Source: Hepsetus odoe (lineage: Eukaryota; Chordata; Actinopteri; Characiformes; Hepsetidae). From it: DNA of 64,000 nucleotides. Below are positions 13,077 to 22,698 of the stretch, in pieces; position 1 is the first letter of the stretch; each line of letters opens with the position of its first letter. Location of the stretch: NCBI GenBank assembly GCA_017165825.1, contig CM029384.1, positions 23,155,611-23,219,610 on the forward strand, written 5' to 3'. The notes under the pieces were generated by a model. That model saw only the letters and a list, made by a program, of their open reading frames with translations, had not been told where the DNA came from and ran no database searches. The translations under genes were made by a program, and so were the position numbers.

Positions 13077-13406
13077 GTAAGTGAGGAAAGTGTGCTGCAC
13101 TAAATGTTGTGCCAGCCTGTCTGTCACTCATCCTGATGTGTGTGGTGACCCTCTGCACCTCTACTGAAATGGTTTTCGCACCAGGTCACTCAAATCTTTA
13201 ATCCGAACCAGATGTGTTGTGTGTCTAGACGGATGGGTAACACGTGTTTTTATGCATGTGTGTAAATTGCAACATGAAAGTTGTGCTTATACTGAGCACG
13301 GATGAATCGCTCGTTCTCTCCCGTCAGCTTGTGTTTGGTTGCTGGTTTGTATGGCCCTGCGTTTTTGGAAAAAGTCCCATTGTTAACAGGTCTGCCTCCC
13401 CCTCAG

Positions 13407-13561
13407 GCACGGTCTGCGGGTGGAGAACATCCCGTGCTTTATCCCGAATGACCGCAGTAAGAAGCGTCTGATTGAGGACACGCAGGACTGGCAGCCGCGC
13501 ACCGGCACCACGCAGTCTCGCTCCTTCCGCATCCTTGCCCAGCTCACAGGAACCGACTTCA
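13407..13561 (+). CDS. pdlim7: pdlim7 exon 7: conserved linker with QSRSFRILAQLTGTDF
   Basis: Acceptor cctcag and donor agtaagc bound 155 bases, phase 2 in and phase 1 out. The peptide includes GLRVENIPCFIPNDRSKKR, then EDTQDWQPRTGTTQSRSF and RILAQLTGTDF. The last part is the most conserved linker block of the ALP/Enigma family (human EDWRPRPGTGQSRSFRILAHLTGTEF), which makes this exon certain. It links the PDZ end to the isoform choice made after exon 8. Confidence 0.96.
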
Positions 13562-14211
13562 GTAAGCCGTCTCTGTCCAAAGAATCCTGTCTGGTAGCCT
13601 CTCTTGTGTCCAGATCCCGGAAAGCTGGAAGATGAACTCGAGCGTTGTTTATGGAGAACAATTAAAACCCCTATATTCTCTACCTATATAATCTGATTTT
13701 CTCCTCTCCCCATTAATTTCCCCAGAAAATGTCTTCCACAGATTGCTTTTGCCTGTTAGGGCTTTCACACGATGACGGATCTCGGAGCTGATTGCTGTTA
13801 TTTGCGCTCAGGCTGATTTATTTCTTTATTTTTAGTTTCTTTTGGATTAGGACAGAATGCAAGAAAAGTGTGCTCACTGAAAGATGAAATGGGTTTTATG
13901 AACATTTCTAAAATTTAAATAATAATAAATTAAAACAAAAAGAACCCAGCAGACTCTTATACCTCAGTACCTCTATGGTGGGGCGTCGTCTTAGGAAGGG
14001 TGTGTTTGAACAGCACAGCCTGAGCTGACCTCTGGACTTGTAATAAACTTGTCCAGACAAGCCTCAACACAACAGCCAACCCTGTTACAGCCTGAGGCTA
14101 TGCTTGAATCTCCTCCTGTAATCGCACGTCTCAGTTCTTGTTCTTGACCGTAGTGGGTGTTTGACCCTCTGAGCTCAGGAGTCTGATTTGTGTCTCTCGT
14201 GCCTCCCTCAG

Positions 14212-14248
14212 TGCAGGACCCGGATGACGAGAACATGAAAAGGTCCAG
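14212..14248 (+). CDS. pdlim7: pdlim7 exon 8: MQDPDDENMKRS linker
   Basis: A 37-base exon, phase 1 in and phase 2 out, between acceptor ccctcag and donor aggtaaac. It reads (M)QDPDDENMKRS, matching human FMQDPDEEHLKKSS. It is the branch point: its phase-2 end can join either the short-form terminal exon at 14922 or the long-form exon at 17250. Confidence 0.94.
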
Positions 14249-14921
14249 GTAAACGTGCTTGTGTGGCTCTAACGAAGTGCAGTGGAAAGCGCTAACCCAC
14301 TCCCTCACCCCGGCCCTCTTTCATTTCGAGTGCAGTGTGATCAGCTCGTTCAGCTAAGATGAAGGCCAGCATCAGATCACGCTTTGATCCTCCCCGGCCA
14401 TGAGCCAGGCTCAGCTCTGATTAGCAGCGCTCTTATTCTGTTTGCTTTGCAAGAAACACGTTCATTGCATGGCGTTCAGCAGAGCCTGAAACAGCAGCCA
14501 CTTATTATAATGTTTATTCCGTGTGATGCATGTCCAGTCAGAGTTCCTCTTGTTTTTCCCTGCTCTAACCCAGATGACTCAAAGGTCTGAATCAAAGCTC
14601 TGTCCCACCTACATTCTTCTGAACCAGTCCAATCTGTCAAACCAGTCAGTCTGCAGTTTCTGGAAAGAAATTCACATTGCAGCGCCCCTAACATCAGAAA
14701 AATCCGTTCGAAGCTGTGGGAGAGATTAAAAATGAATAAATGCAATGAATGAGAGTCGGATTGAGTCAGAGCGGGGAAATCGCCACCTGTGTGCCGCTTT
14801 TCTCTCTTAAGCTCTCATTTTAGGAGTTCGTCTTGTTCCAATTCTGCATTCTTTTTCTTCCCTACTGCTTTTCTCTCTCTGTCTCTGTCTCCGTGTTGTG
14901 TTCACATGCTGTCCACGGCAG

Positions 14922-15018
14922 GGAAAAGTTCCTGACTGAGATTCAGAGCCCCCGCTACGCCAGGCTGAGGGACTGGCACCACGACAGGTCCGCCCGCGCC
15001 CTCAACATCAAGTCGTGA
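14922..15018 (+). CDS. pdlim7: pdlim7 alternative terminal exon of the LIM-less short isoform
   Basis: Acceptor cacggcag is followed by an open frame starting in phase 2: (R)EKFLTEIQSPRYARLRDW, then HHDRSARALNIKS and a TGA at 15016-15018. Short PDZ-only isoforms of ALP/Enigma proteins end in the same SPRY-RLRDWHH-RSA-LN block, so this is a genuine alternative C-terminus and not intronic noise. Proteins ending here keep the PDZ and linker but lack all LIM domains. They could compete with long forms for actin-side partners. Possible poly(A) signals are ATTAAA at 15614 and AATAAA at 16993. Confidence 0.92.
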
Positions 15019-17249
15019 ACGTAGCTCCGCCCCCCCAATGCCTCCAAGGGCAAACCAGGGCAACCCTGCACCGTGGGCATCACACACTAATCCCAGCAAT
15101 CAGTGGGAAATGGGGTGGGGATGTAACGTTTAGGAACTACGAAAAGATAAAGCGTTAAAAAGGATAAATGAGTAAAACAAAAAAAATGAGAAGAAACAGC
15201 AAAGCTGAAGTGGAAAAGAATGCAACCTGAGCCTGACCGTCCAATTTCTTTCCTGCACACAGACTGTCTGAGCACAGTCGGCTGTAGAATCATCACACTG
15301 ACACTGTCTCTCTTTTAATCCCGCGTATCTGCAGACTGATCTGTAGCGATATTACTGTCTGGAGGGAGTTGTCAGCCCTTGGACTGTTCTGTTATTTCAC
15401 TCTGATTGTGGTAGTGTAGCTCCGTGATTTGATCTTTTCATCTCTATCCCTTTTTTCTTTTTTTTCCCCTTTTCTTCACTACCTTTTAATGTTCATCGAA
15501 AGATTTTGTTGCAGTTTTCCCTCCCTCTCCTGCTCTTTCATCCTGTCTTCAATGAGCAAAAATGTCCTTAAAGAACCTGTTTACCTTTCTCTGCTTTTTT
15601 TTCTTCATGAAACATTAAAGCCTAACTTCCTTCCTACTGTCTCTTCCTTTTTTTTTTTTGTCTCATTTGTTAAAATCTCGTGGCAGTGTTGGGGAAAGAA
15701 AAATACACACAACTAGCAATAGCTTAGAGTCCCCGAGGACTGATTTTTTTGTCCCTTTTGTTACTAATTATTTTGATCGACATTAGATTAAAACCTCCTT
15801 CTTAATTCAGGTCTCGGCAGATGCTTTAACTACTGAGATGAGGAGCCTCCAAGGATTAGACTAGTTGGTCCGTCCGACTCAGATCCAGGTCATATTTTTC
15901 CAAACCATCCCTGAAATTTTCATCAGTGAGGCAGGAAACGCCGTCCCATCCGGGATTTGATGCGAGTCACTGAGCCCTCGGTTCACAATTTGTCCTTCTC
16001 TGGACTTTTTCATTTGCTGCCTAATGGTTTCACATCCTTTTGAGGGATTCCTTTGTAAGGATATGATCAATTTTATTCACCTGTCTGTGGTCTTCATGAT
16101 GTGGTCACTGTGCATCCCTAGAAACCACGATTCTACTGAATTAACAATGTGGTGCTGAAAGTCGCCATAAAGAGGTTCACTTCATTACGATTTATCAAAA
16201 CAGCCACAGAATCAGCTGTGATGCCCAAACCACACGGTAAAAAACCGACACGATCATTTGGAGGAACTGGAGGCGCAGTTTTCTTGACAACAGAAGAGTC
16301 GTGGAAGATGAGGAACTTTAGAAGAAACGTCATCAATCCGTGATCATTTAGTAATTTAATCCATGTTAAATTAGAACTTTCTACAGTGAAGAAGCATTCA
16401 CTGTAGAATGGGTCATATTGAAAAAAATACACTTGACTAAATGGCACAAAGCAGTCGAACACAGGCAACGAGTGGATTTTCAGTTCACTGACCTGAATCG
16501 TAAACACCCGGTCCACTTCATATGGTTGGGTTCTGGAACTGGACGTCCCGACGGCTCTATGTCTATAGCTGTGATGGTCTGGCGTCCGCTTACTTGTGAC
16601 CAAACGGGACCGATTAGCACACGCTCGCCTCATTTTAAATCGGGCTCTAATGGGTTAAACACTTGACTCGCACAATTAGCATAACCTTGTTTTTGTAATT
16701 ACTGTGATCAGAGAACTTTATAGGATACAGATCGGAGCAGTTTAACTGAGCAGTTTTCATATGATCAAACTCTCTGTGCTGTTTTCCCCAGCTGAGTCTG
16801 GGAGGTAACCCACTCCGCAAGTCTTTTATGGTAATGAAAAGAAAAAGGTGATCAGTCACGTCCAAGCGCCGCAGACTTATCAGAGCCCAACGGTAAAATA
16901 TGGACAATGTTTAGCATAAAAGAAATAGAAGCCTGCTGCAAACAAACCTAATGAACATTTATCTGAATACAGGGAGTTTTTGTTTGGAGGGGAATAAAAC
17001 TCTTAATTCTGTGCATAATTACCCTTCCCAGCTGTGGCCTAAAGTCATTAACCTCCGAGCACTTTCCTGTTCCTCCAGGCCAGCCTTCAGATTATTCATT
17101 ATAAAATAATTTAACCTGCTGACTCTGCTGGGCGTGAGCCTTCCGAACAGGATGCCTTTGCCAGACTTGATATGGGCCTGTGATGTTTTATTAGCCGACG
17201 CCGTTGTTTTCCAGCCTGATTCTGAAAGTGATTCTTACTCTCTCCACAG
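15019..17249 (+). other. pdlim7: short-isoform 3' UTR and intron before exon 10
   Basis: The 5' part should be 3' UTR for the short isoform; a T/C-rich tract spans about 15430-15660. The longest open frame (minus strand 16133-16633, 166 codons) shows no domain or homology I recognise. The AT-rich segment at 16980-17110 has the look of a conserved non-coding element. Confidence 0.5.
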
Positions 17250-17311
17250 TCATGGAGTGACTTCCTGCCCAAGCAAGACCAAACAAACACCCAAAGCTGA
17301 AGCGCCCCGAG
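17250..17311 (+). CDS. pdlim7: pdlim7 exon 10: long-isoform linker
   Basis: Acceptor tctccacag and donor gaggtaattt bound 62 bases, phase 2 in and phase 1 out. The peptide is (S)HGVTSCPSKTKQTPKAEAP(R). It falls at the poorly conserved human segment TEAPAPASSTPQEP. Little sequence conservation is expected, so support comes from splice sites, phase and position. Confidence 0.75.
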
Positions 17312-17812
17312 GTAATTTGTCCCACAAAATAAGTAACTCTCAGCATAACGGACAGTTTAGCTGAGACATAGACGAGAAAGACAAGCACAATAATGATAAT
17401 ACTTGGTTGGCATGGTATCTTCCATCTCTGCTAAGGTGTTTAGTGACTGCTGTGGTTGCTGGGGCGTTGCTAGGTGGATGCTGTCGTATCTTTTTGAAGG
17501 GCTTTTGGTATTTATTTCATGCTGATATTAGCAGCACATCATTGTTTCCTCCCCAAAGGTCTGTCATGCCTTTAGGAAAAATGGGGGGGGATACAGCTGC
17601 TTAAAATAGTTATGAAAAAAAAAGCATTATTGTGCTGTGCGCTATGCCATAGATAATTTTCTAGATATATAATAATACACATTTGCTGAATAAATTAGAA
17701 AATCCCTTAACAATCAGGTTTAAGCCTCATTTAACATTTATATTTTTGGTTGAACAGAAATTCCATGGTGAACATTTAAAGCCGGACCATCTTTCTCTTT
17801 GCTGACTTCTAG

Positions 17813-18062
17813 CTTCTGCCCCGGCGCCCACCAAACCCTCAGGCAGCAGCGGGCCTTCCTGCCGCCCTCCGTGGGTGACTGACCCCAACTTTGCGGAGCG
17901 TTACCGCCCGGAGAAGACGAGCACAGTGGTGACGCAGCACAGCCAGCCGGCGCAGCCCACGCCCATGCAGAACCGCAGCTCCATCCTTCAGGCTGCGCAG
18001 CAGAACCCGGCCGAGAGCACGGGCCGCACCCCGCTCTGCGCCGCCTGCAACAAGATCATCAG
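17813..18062 (+). CDS. pdlim7: pdlim7 exon 11: linker end and start of LIM1
   Basis: Acceptor cttctag and donor cagggtagcg context bound 250 bases, phase 1 in and phase 2 out. It contains PPWVTDPNFAERYRPEKTST, then VTQHSQPAQPTPMQNRSSIL and ends PLCAACNKIIR. The first block matches human PPWAVDPAFAERYAPDKTST. The CAAC pair gives the first two zinc ligands of LIM1. The exon is markedly GC-rich compared with the introns. Confidence 0.96.
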
Positions 18063-18512
18063 GTAGCGCAGTGCTCCGGCGCCCCCTGCTGAAACCTTGC
18101 CGAACTGACTCCATTTCATTATTTTGCTGTATTCAACATTAAGTGGCTCTAGTCCTCCAGCAAAGTGCTGCAAGTACCTAAAAGAGCAGAAATCAATGCG
18201 AGGATATGGAGGTAAATGTCAATACTTGGTCAGTGGGGGAAGCAGGAGTCGGGCAGGAAAGAAAAGGTTATGTCAAAACTTCAAAAGTGTTTCTCAGAAT
18301 GGAAGCATGCTAAAACAGGTCACTGTCCTCTGCCTTTTTGCACCGTTGATCAATATGAAACGACCCTGCTTCCTTTGCCTGACTTGCTATTTCCATTAGA
18401 GCAGCCGGTGCTCTAGATTTTTACCCTAACTGTTGATCCCCCAAGTGACCCTTTCAGCATAAAGCACAAATGGCACATGTCTGTTTACACTTGTCCCGCC
18501 ACTGTGTTTCAG

Positions 18513-18693
18513 GGGCCGCTACGTGGTGGCTCTGGGCCGTTCCTGGCACCCGGAGGAGTTCACGTGCTGCCAGTGCCGAGCTGTGCTGGACGAGGGTGGC
18601 TTTTTTGAGGAACAAGGCTCCGTTTACTGTACCAAGTGCTATGACAATCGCTACGCCCCCAACTGCGCCAAATGCAAGAAGAAGATAGCCGGA
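18513..18693 (+). CDS. pdlim7: pdlim7 exon 12: LIM1 body and start of LIM2
   Basis: Acceptor tgtttcag and donor ggagtgagt bound 181 bases, phase 2 in and phase 0 out. It reads GRYVVALGRSWHPEEFTCCQ, then CRAVLDEGGFFEEQGSVYC, TKCYDNRYAP and CAKCKKKIAG. His and Cys ligands of LIM1 (WH, TCCQC, YCTKC) are intact, and the CAKC pair opens LIM2. In Enigma-type proteins these LIM domains bind tyrosine-containing receptor motifs and protein kinases. Confidence 0.97.
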
Positions 18694-19413
18694 GTGAGTG
18701 CATTCACAATATAATCATCCAGCCTTTCACACCAGGGCAGTTACGGGGTGGGTGGAAGATGGTTGGGGGTCTATGAAATGTTAGCACTCAGTCGGCTTTT
18801 CTCAATTTCCGCCCTGCCATGCGGCGAGAGCGTTCGGGCAGCTCTCAGCGTGAGACAGAAAGAGCAATCAGCGCAGCCGTGTAGATCGGGGGAAAAAGCC
18901 CTCATTTTCAGTAGTGCATACTCTATCACAATGTGTGTAGCGTAACAGAACTACCTTAGCATCTCCGATAACAACAAAACCACCACGGGATTGGTCAGAA
19001 GCAGTATTTTTATCAAGCGTTTGTACATTTCTCTACTGTAAAGGTTTTCAAATGCCTGCAAAAAGAATGAGACACGCTCATGTTGACATCCTGAGTTTTT
19101 ACCATTAACAACTCGTACTCGTTCTTTTAGTGCAGAGAGCATTAAGTGCACTTTTGGATAGTAAAAATAACTTTGCCTACTCGAATCGAGGCTTTTTCTT
19201 TAATGTTAATCATAAGCAGCAAACAGGGAATCATTCATAAACCATTTCATAGTTCTGAGAGTAAGGACGTGAAGATCAGACCCATGGAGCTCAAAAGCAA
19301 CTCGAGCGCTAGAGTGCATTGACTTGTTCTTGAGACGACCTGATTTTGAATGTGACTGGAGAGATAACGTGAGCAGCTCTCACGCTCCCTCCCTCCGAAC
19401 CCTCTGTCCACAG

Positions 19414-19534
19414 GAGATCATGCATGCCCTGAAAATGACCTACCACGTCCAGTGCTTCCTGTGTGCCGCCTGCAAAACTCCCATCAGGAACCAGGCTTTC
19501 TACATGGAGGACGGAGAACCATACTGTGAAAGAG
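19414..19534 (+). CDS. pdlim7: pdlim7 exon 13: LIM2
   Basis: Acceptor gtccacag and donor agaggtgaga bound 121 bases, phase 0 in and phase 1 out. The peptide is EIMHALKMTYHVQCFLCAAC, KTPIRNQAFYMEDGEPYCER. The H..C, C..C and final C zinc ligands of LIM2 are all present, and the match to human EIMHALKMTWHVHCFTCAAC is nearly exact. Confidence 0.97.
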
Positions 19535-22179
19535 GTGAGAGCCCCCGCCTCGGCCGCTCGCGCCTGGTTGCACATCGTATCGACATCCCCCGCAGAGCCA
19601 GGTCCGGGAGCTCCCGCTGCCTTTAATCATTCAGACACTGCTATTTCACCGCAGACATCAAACTCGCCCTGTGCCCCAAGCCCCGGGCATCGACCAGCGG
19701 CACCTCCTCAGCTACTTTCTCCTCCCAGTTGCATTATGGTCATGATCTTCTTTACTCAGCAGTGACTTCTTGCGCAGCGTGATTCCTGAGGTTGATTAGG
19801 TTCAGGGTTTTTTGGTTGACCAGTAATGTTTGGGTGATCTTAAACTGTGCTTATTGGTATCCCAGGCTCTCTGGTGTTTTAGTAACAGAGTTGAAAAGTT
19901 AATTGAATACATTTTTCAAAATACAAAGTGTATATTGGAATACCTTCGCTGGGAAAGGGTGCATTTTAGAGGATTTCTTTAGGGAGGAGTTGGTGCACAC
20001 GAATATAGCTTTTCATACTAAAACCAGCCTACAAGCACATCCTGAGCTATTCTATTTAAAGTTGATGTAAAACAGTCCTACATCTGGGAGGAAAAGTTTT
20101 CTTTGAGGACCGTTTTACCTTTCAGTGCCCTGCATGGACACACTTTAGGCCAAAACGTTCTCAAAACAATCAAGCGGTTCCTCAGGCATGCAGTGTGTTC
20201 ATAATCATTTAGTTGAGAAATTCTTTTACAGACTCCATTTTATTAGCATTCTTCTCTCGAATATTGCATTTCACACCATGCCTCCTTGTTTGCGTTCGAA
20301 ATAATGTGATTTTGATGCGTTTTGAAAGAATTCCTCTTTGAAGTGCCGCTATTCTTTTTCATTTATTCAACTCTTTATCCCTCTTCCTGCGTTCACTGTG
20401 CCTGATTCGCAGGGCTCTGCGGAAGTTTTGAGCAACCCCTCACTTCTGAATGTTTTTCTTCCAAACAGCCTGATTTTTATTTGTATTTTTAATATTGAGG
20501 AGCAGTTCTCCAGACATCCTGAAGGACAGTGTCTCTCATTTTCAGTCCAGTCTCTGTACCTGAGCAGTTTGATAGTTCTGTGTTGGTTAATCCACACAGT
20601 GATCTACGTCTGAACCTTCAAGCAGACTATTTTTCAAGACTAATTCAAGAAAGGAGAATAGAAAGCTTTCCAAAAGAGTTTAGGCAATAATAATGATGGT
20701 AAAATGTGAACTTTAAAGCATGTTATAGTTGTCCAAACGTTCACCTGTGACCGTGAACGGAAGGGATTTTACCAGGTAAAAGCGCAAACACCATTTTCAC
20801 GCCGGTCACTCAGCAAGGACCGTCAGTAGTTTAGCGTCTTGTCCCAGTGTCTCCCCAGTTCAATAAAGGTTAAAGTAAATAAAAATAATCTGTCTTAGTA
20901 AAATCCTTTCAAAAGTTGTCTTTTTTTATACTTGCGGCACTTTTTATCCATCGGTTTCCCTCGTTTCTTACATCTGTCAGCTCCTCCGCTCTGCCTTTCT
21001 TTTACCAAGTATGATTTAAACTTCTGCTGGGGTTAGATTAGGAGGGAAAAGTGCTTTAAGTTGTGTAGATTCAGCGAGGGTTCTTTTTTTATGGAAATGA
21101 AGCGGGCGCTCAATGCGTTTTTTGCATCTCGAGTGTTCTTGTGTCAGCAGTCGGCAGACGCTGACCGTTTCTCTCGGGAAGCAGAAGTTGAACCTTGATC
21201 AAATAGCTGCAGTCTCAGCACAGGGGGGGAAAAAAATAAATAAAAAAAATACAGGGCTCCAAAACCACGCCGTCCCCTAAGCCTGCCACTTTAAAACCCC
21301 CTCCACAGCCGTAATAGAAAAACTGGGACAGCGCATTTAGACATCTGGAGCAATTTGTGTTATCAAAGCCTCCGGCCCTGCTCGCATGGACAGAGCTAAT
21401 GTAATCCCCCCCCTTTTCTTCTCTCTCGATAACTTTGTCTGTCTGAAATAGTCTCTCTCATCTCTCTCTGACTCTTTCCTCCCATGATAATGAAGCTTGG
21501 GGGGGGGGCAGGAAGATTCGTTATGATACACTCTTCAGAGTACAGCATCGATCGGTACGACTCGAACAGAACAAAGCATCGAACAGATGCACTCGTTTGT
21601 TTAAAATCTCTCTAATGCCGCCGTTTCCCAGCTTTCTAAACAGGAAACGGGACTTCGTACGCATGTTGTGTAGGGATGTATCTAGTACATTGTCTTGCAG
21701 CTTGAGGCCTGGATCGCTGTATCAGTAGGAGTACGCCGAAAAATGAAAGCAAAGTACCCCCACACCTTTTTGTTTAAAAAAAAAAAATAATAATAATAAA
21801 TGTAAAAATTAAAGTGCCAGAAATACCCTAAACGAATTGCTTTAGGACGTCAGCATTTCAAAGGCTTCTTTTAATGCCACATACTGCAGCTTAAAAAGTT
21901 AAGCAGCTTACATAAGATAAGCTTATTTAAACTATTATGTCAACTTTATTTTAGGGCACTTTTTGCTTTGATTTTCTTGTTTCCTGCCATTGTTTTTGGC
22001 ACTCTAAATCACAATTTTTTAAAATGTATTTATTCATTTAGGTGCAAAATTCTCCTTGTCTCCTTATGATGAATCAAACAAGCCGTATCATGGATTTTGT
22101 GAATCTTTGCACTCCTGTCATGATAGAAATTTAAAATCCTGTCATCTCTTATCTGTGCTCATCTCCCCCCCCCCCCCAG
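19535..22179 (+). other. pdlim7: pdlim7 intron between LIM2 and LIM3 exons
   Basis: The 2.6-kb intron has one partial copy of the 69-bp-unit dispersed repeat at 20500-20625 and a G-rich/A-rich simple stretch near 21225. No exon was recognised. Confidence 0.5.
20500..20625 (+). repeat. partial copy of the 69-bp-unit dispersed repeat (one unit plus flank)
   Basis: One unit (ttctccagacatcctgaagg through cctgagcag) is followed by the flank gtgttggttaatccacacag and tgatctacgtctgaaccttc. The same order occurs at 41930-42320 and, inverted, at 63320-63790. Confidence 0.85.
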
Positions 22180-22295
22180 ACTATGAAAAGATGTTTGGCA
22201 CCAAATGTCATGGCTGTGACTTTAAGATCGACGCCGGCGACCGTTTTCTGGAGGCCCTCGGCTACAGCTGGCACGACACATGCTTCGTTTGTGCT
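22180..22295 (+). CDS. pdlim7: pdlim7 exon 14: LIM3 first zinc finger
   Basis: The acceptor is a C13 homopolymer plus AG and the donor is gctgtgagt; the 116 bases run from phase 1 to phase 0. The peptide is (D)YEKMFGTKCHGCDFKID, then AGDRFLEALGYSWHDTCFVCA. It is nearly identical to human PDLIM7 and distinct from PDLIM5 (FGTICHGCEFPIEAGD), so it decides the orthology. Confidence 0.98.
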
Positions 22296-22611
22296 GTGAG
22301 TCATTTTGATTCATCCTGTAGTCTCTTCACAACCTTCTCTCCCGCTTTCAGAACCGTTAAAAAAAAAAAAAAAAAAAAAAAATCTCCTGGCTGGCTTCTG
22401 ACCTCAAATTTTTCTCCCTGAAATGTTTGTCGGCTAAACGGACTCAAACGGAATAAACCCCCCCACCCTCTCCCTCTTCACAGCTCCAACTGTTTGCCAA
22501 GAATAGTCTCCTTTGTGTTCCCTCTCTGAGATTGATTAGGATTCTCATTCTTTTTTTTTTTTTTTTTTCTTTTAATCTTTTTTTTTTTTTTCCCCTCCTC
22601 TGTCTCCGCAG

Positions 22612-22698
22612 CTTTGCCATATCAATCTGGAGGGGAAGACGTTCTATTCGAAGAAGGATAAGCCTCTGTGTAAAGGTCACGCCTTCTCTCCTCTTTGA
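22612..22698 (+). CDS. pdlim7: pdlim7 exon 15: LIM3 end and stop of long isoform
   Basis: After acceptor tctccgcag the frame reads LCHINLEGKTFYSKKDKPLC, KGHAFSPL and stops with TGA at 22696-22698. The C..C..C..H ligands that close LIM3 are intact, and the C-terminus corresponds to human KSHAFSHV. A T-rich tract of about 60 bases precedes the acceptor. Confidence 0.97.
   Translation, partial: LCHINLEGKTFYSKKDKPLCKGHAFSPL

Noticed and set aside
16133..16633. 166-codon open frame on the minus strand, one of the longest in the window
   Set aside because: It lies in a pdlim7 intron/short-isoform UTR, with no domain, no splice context and ordinary intron composition.
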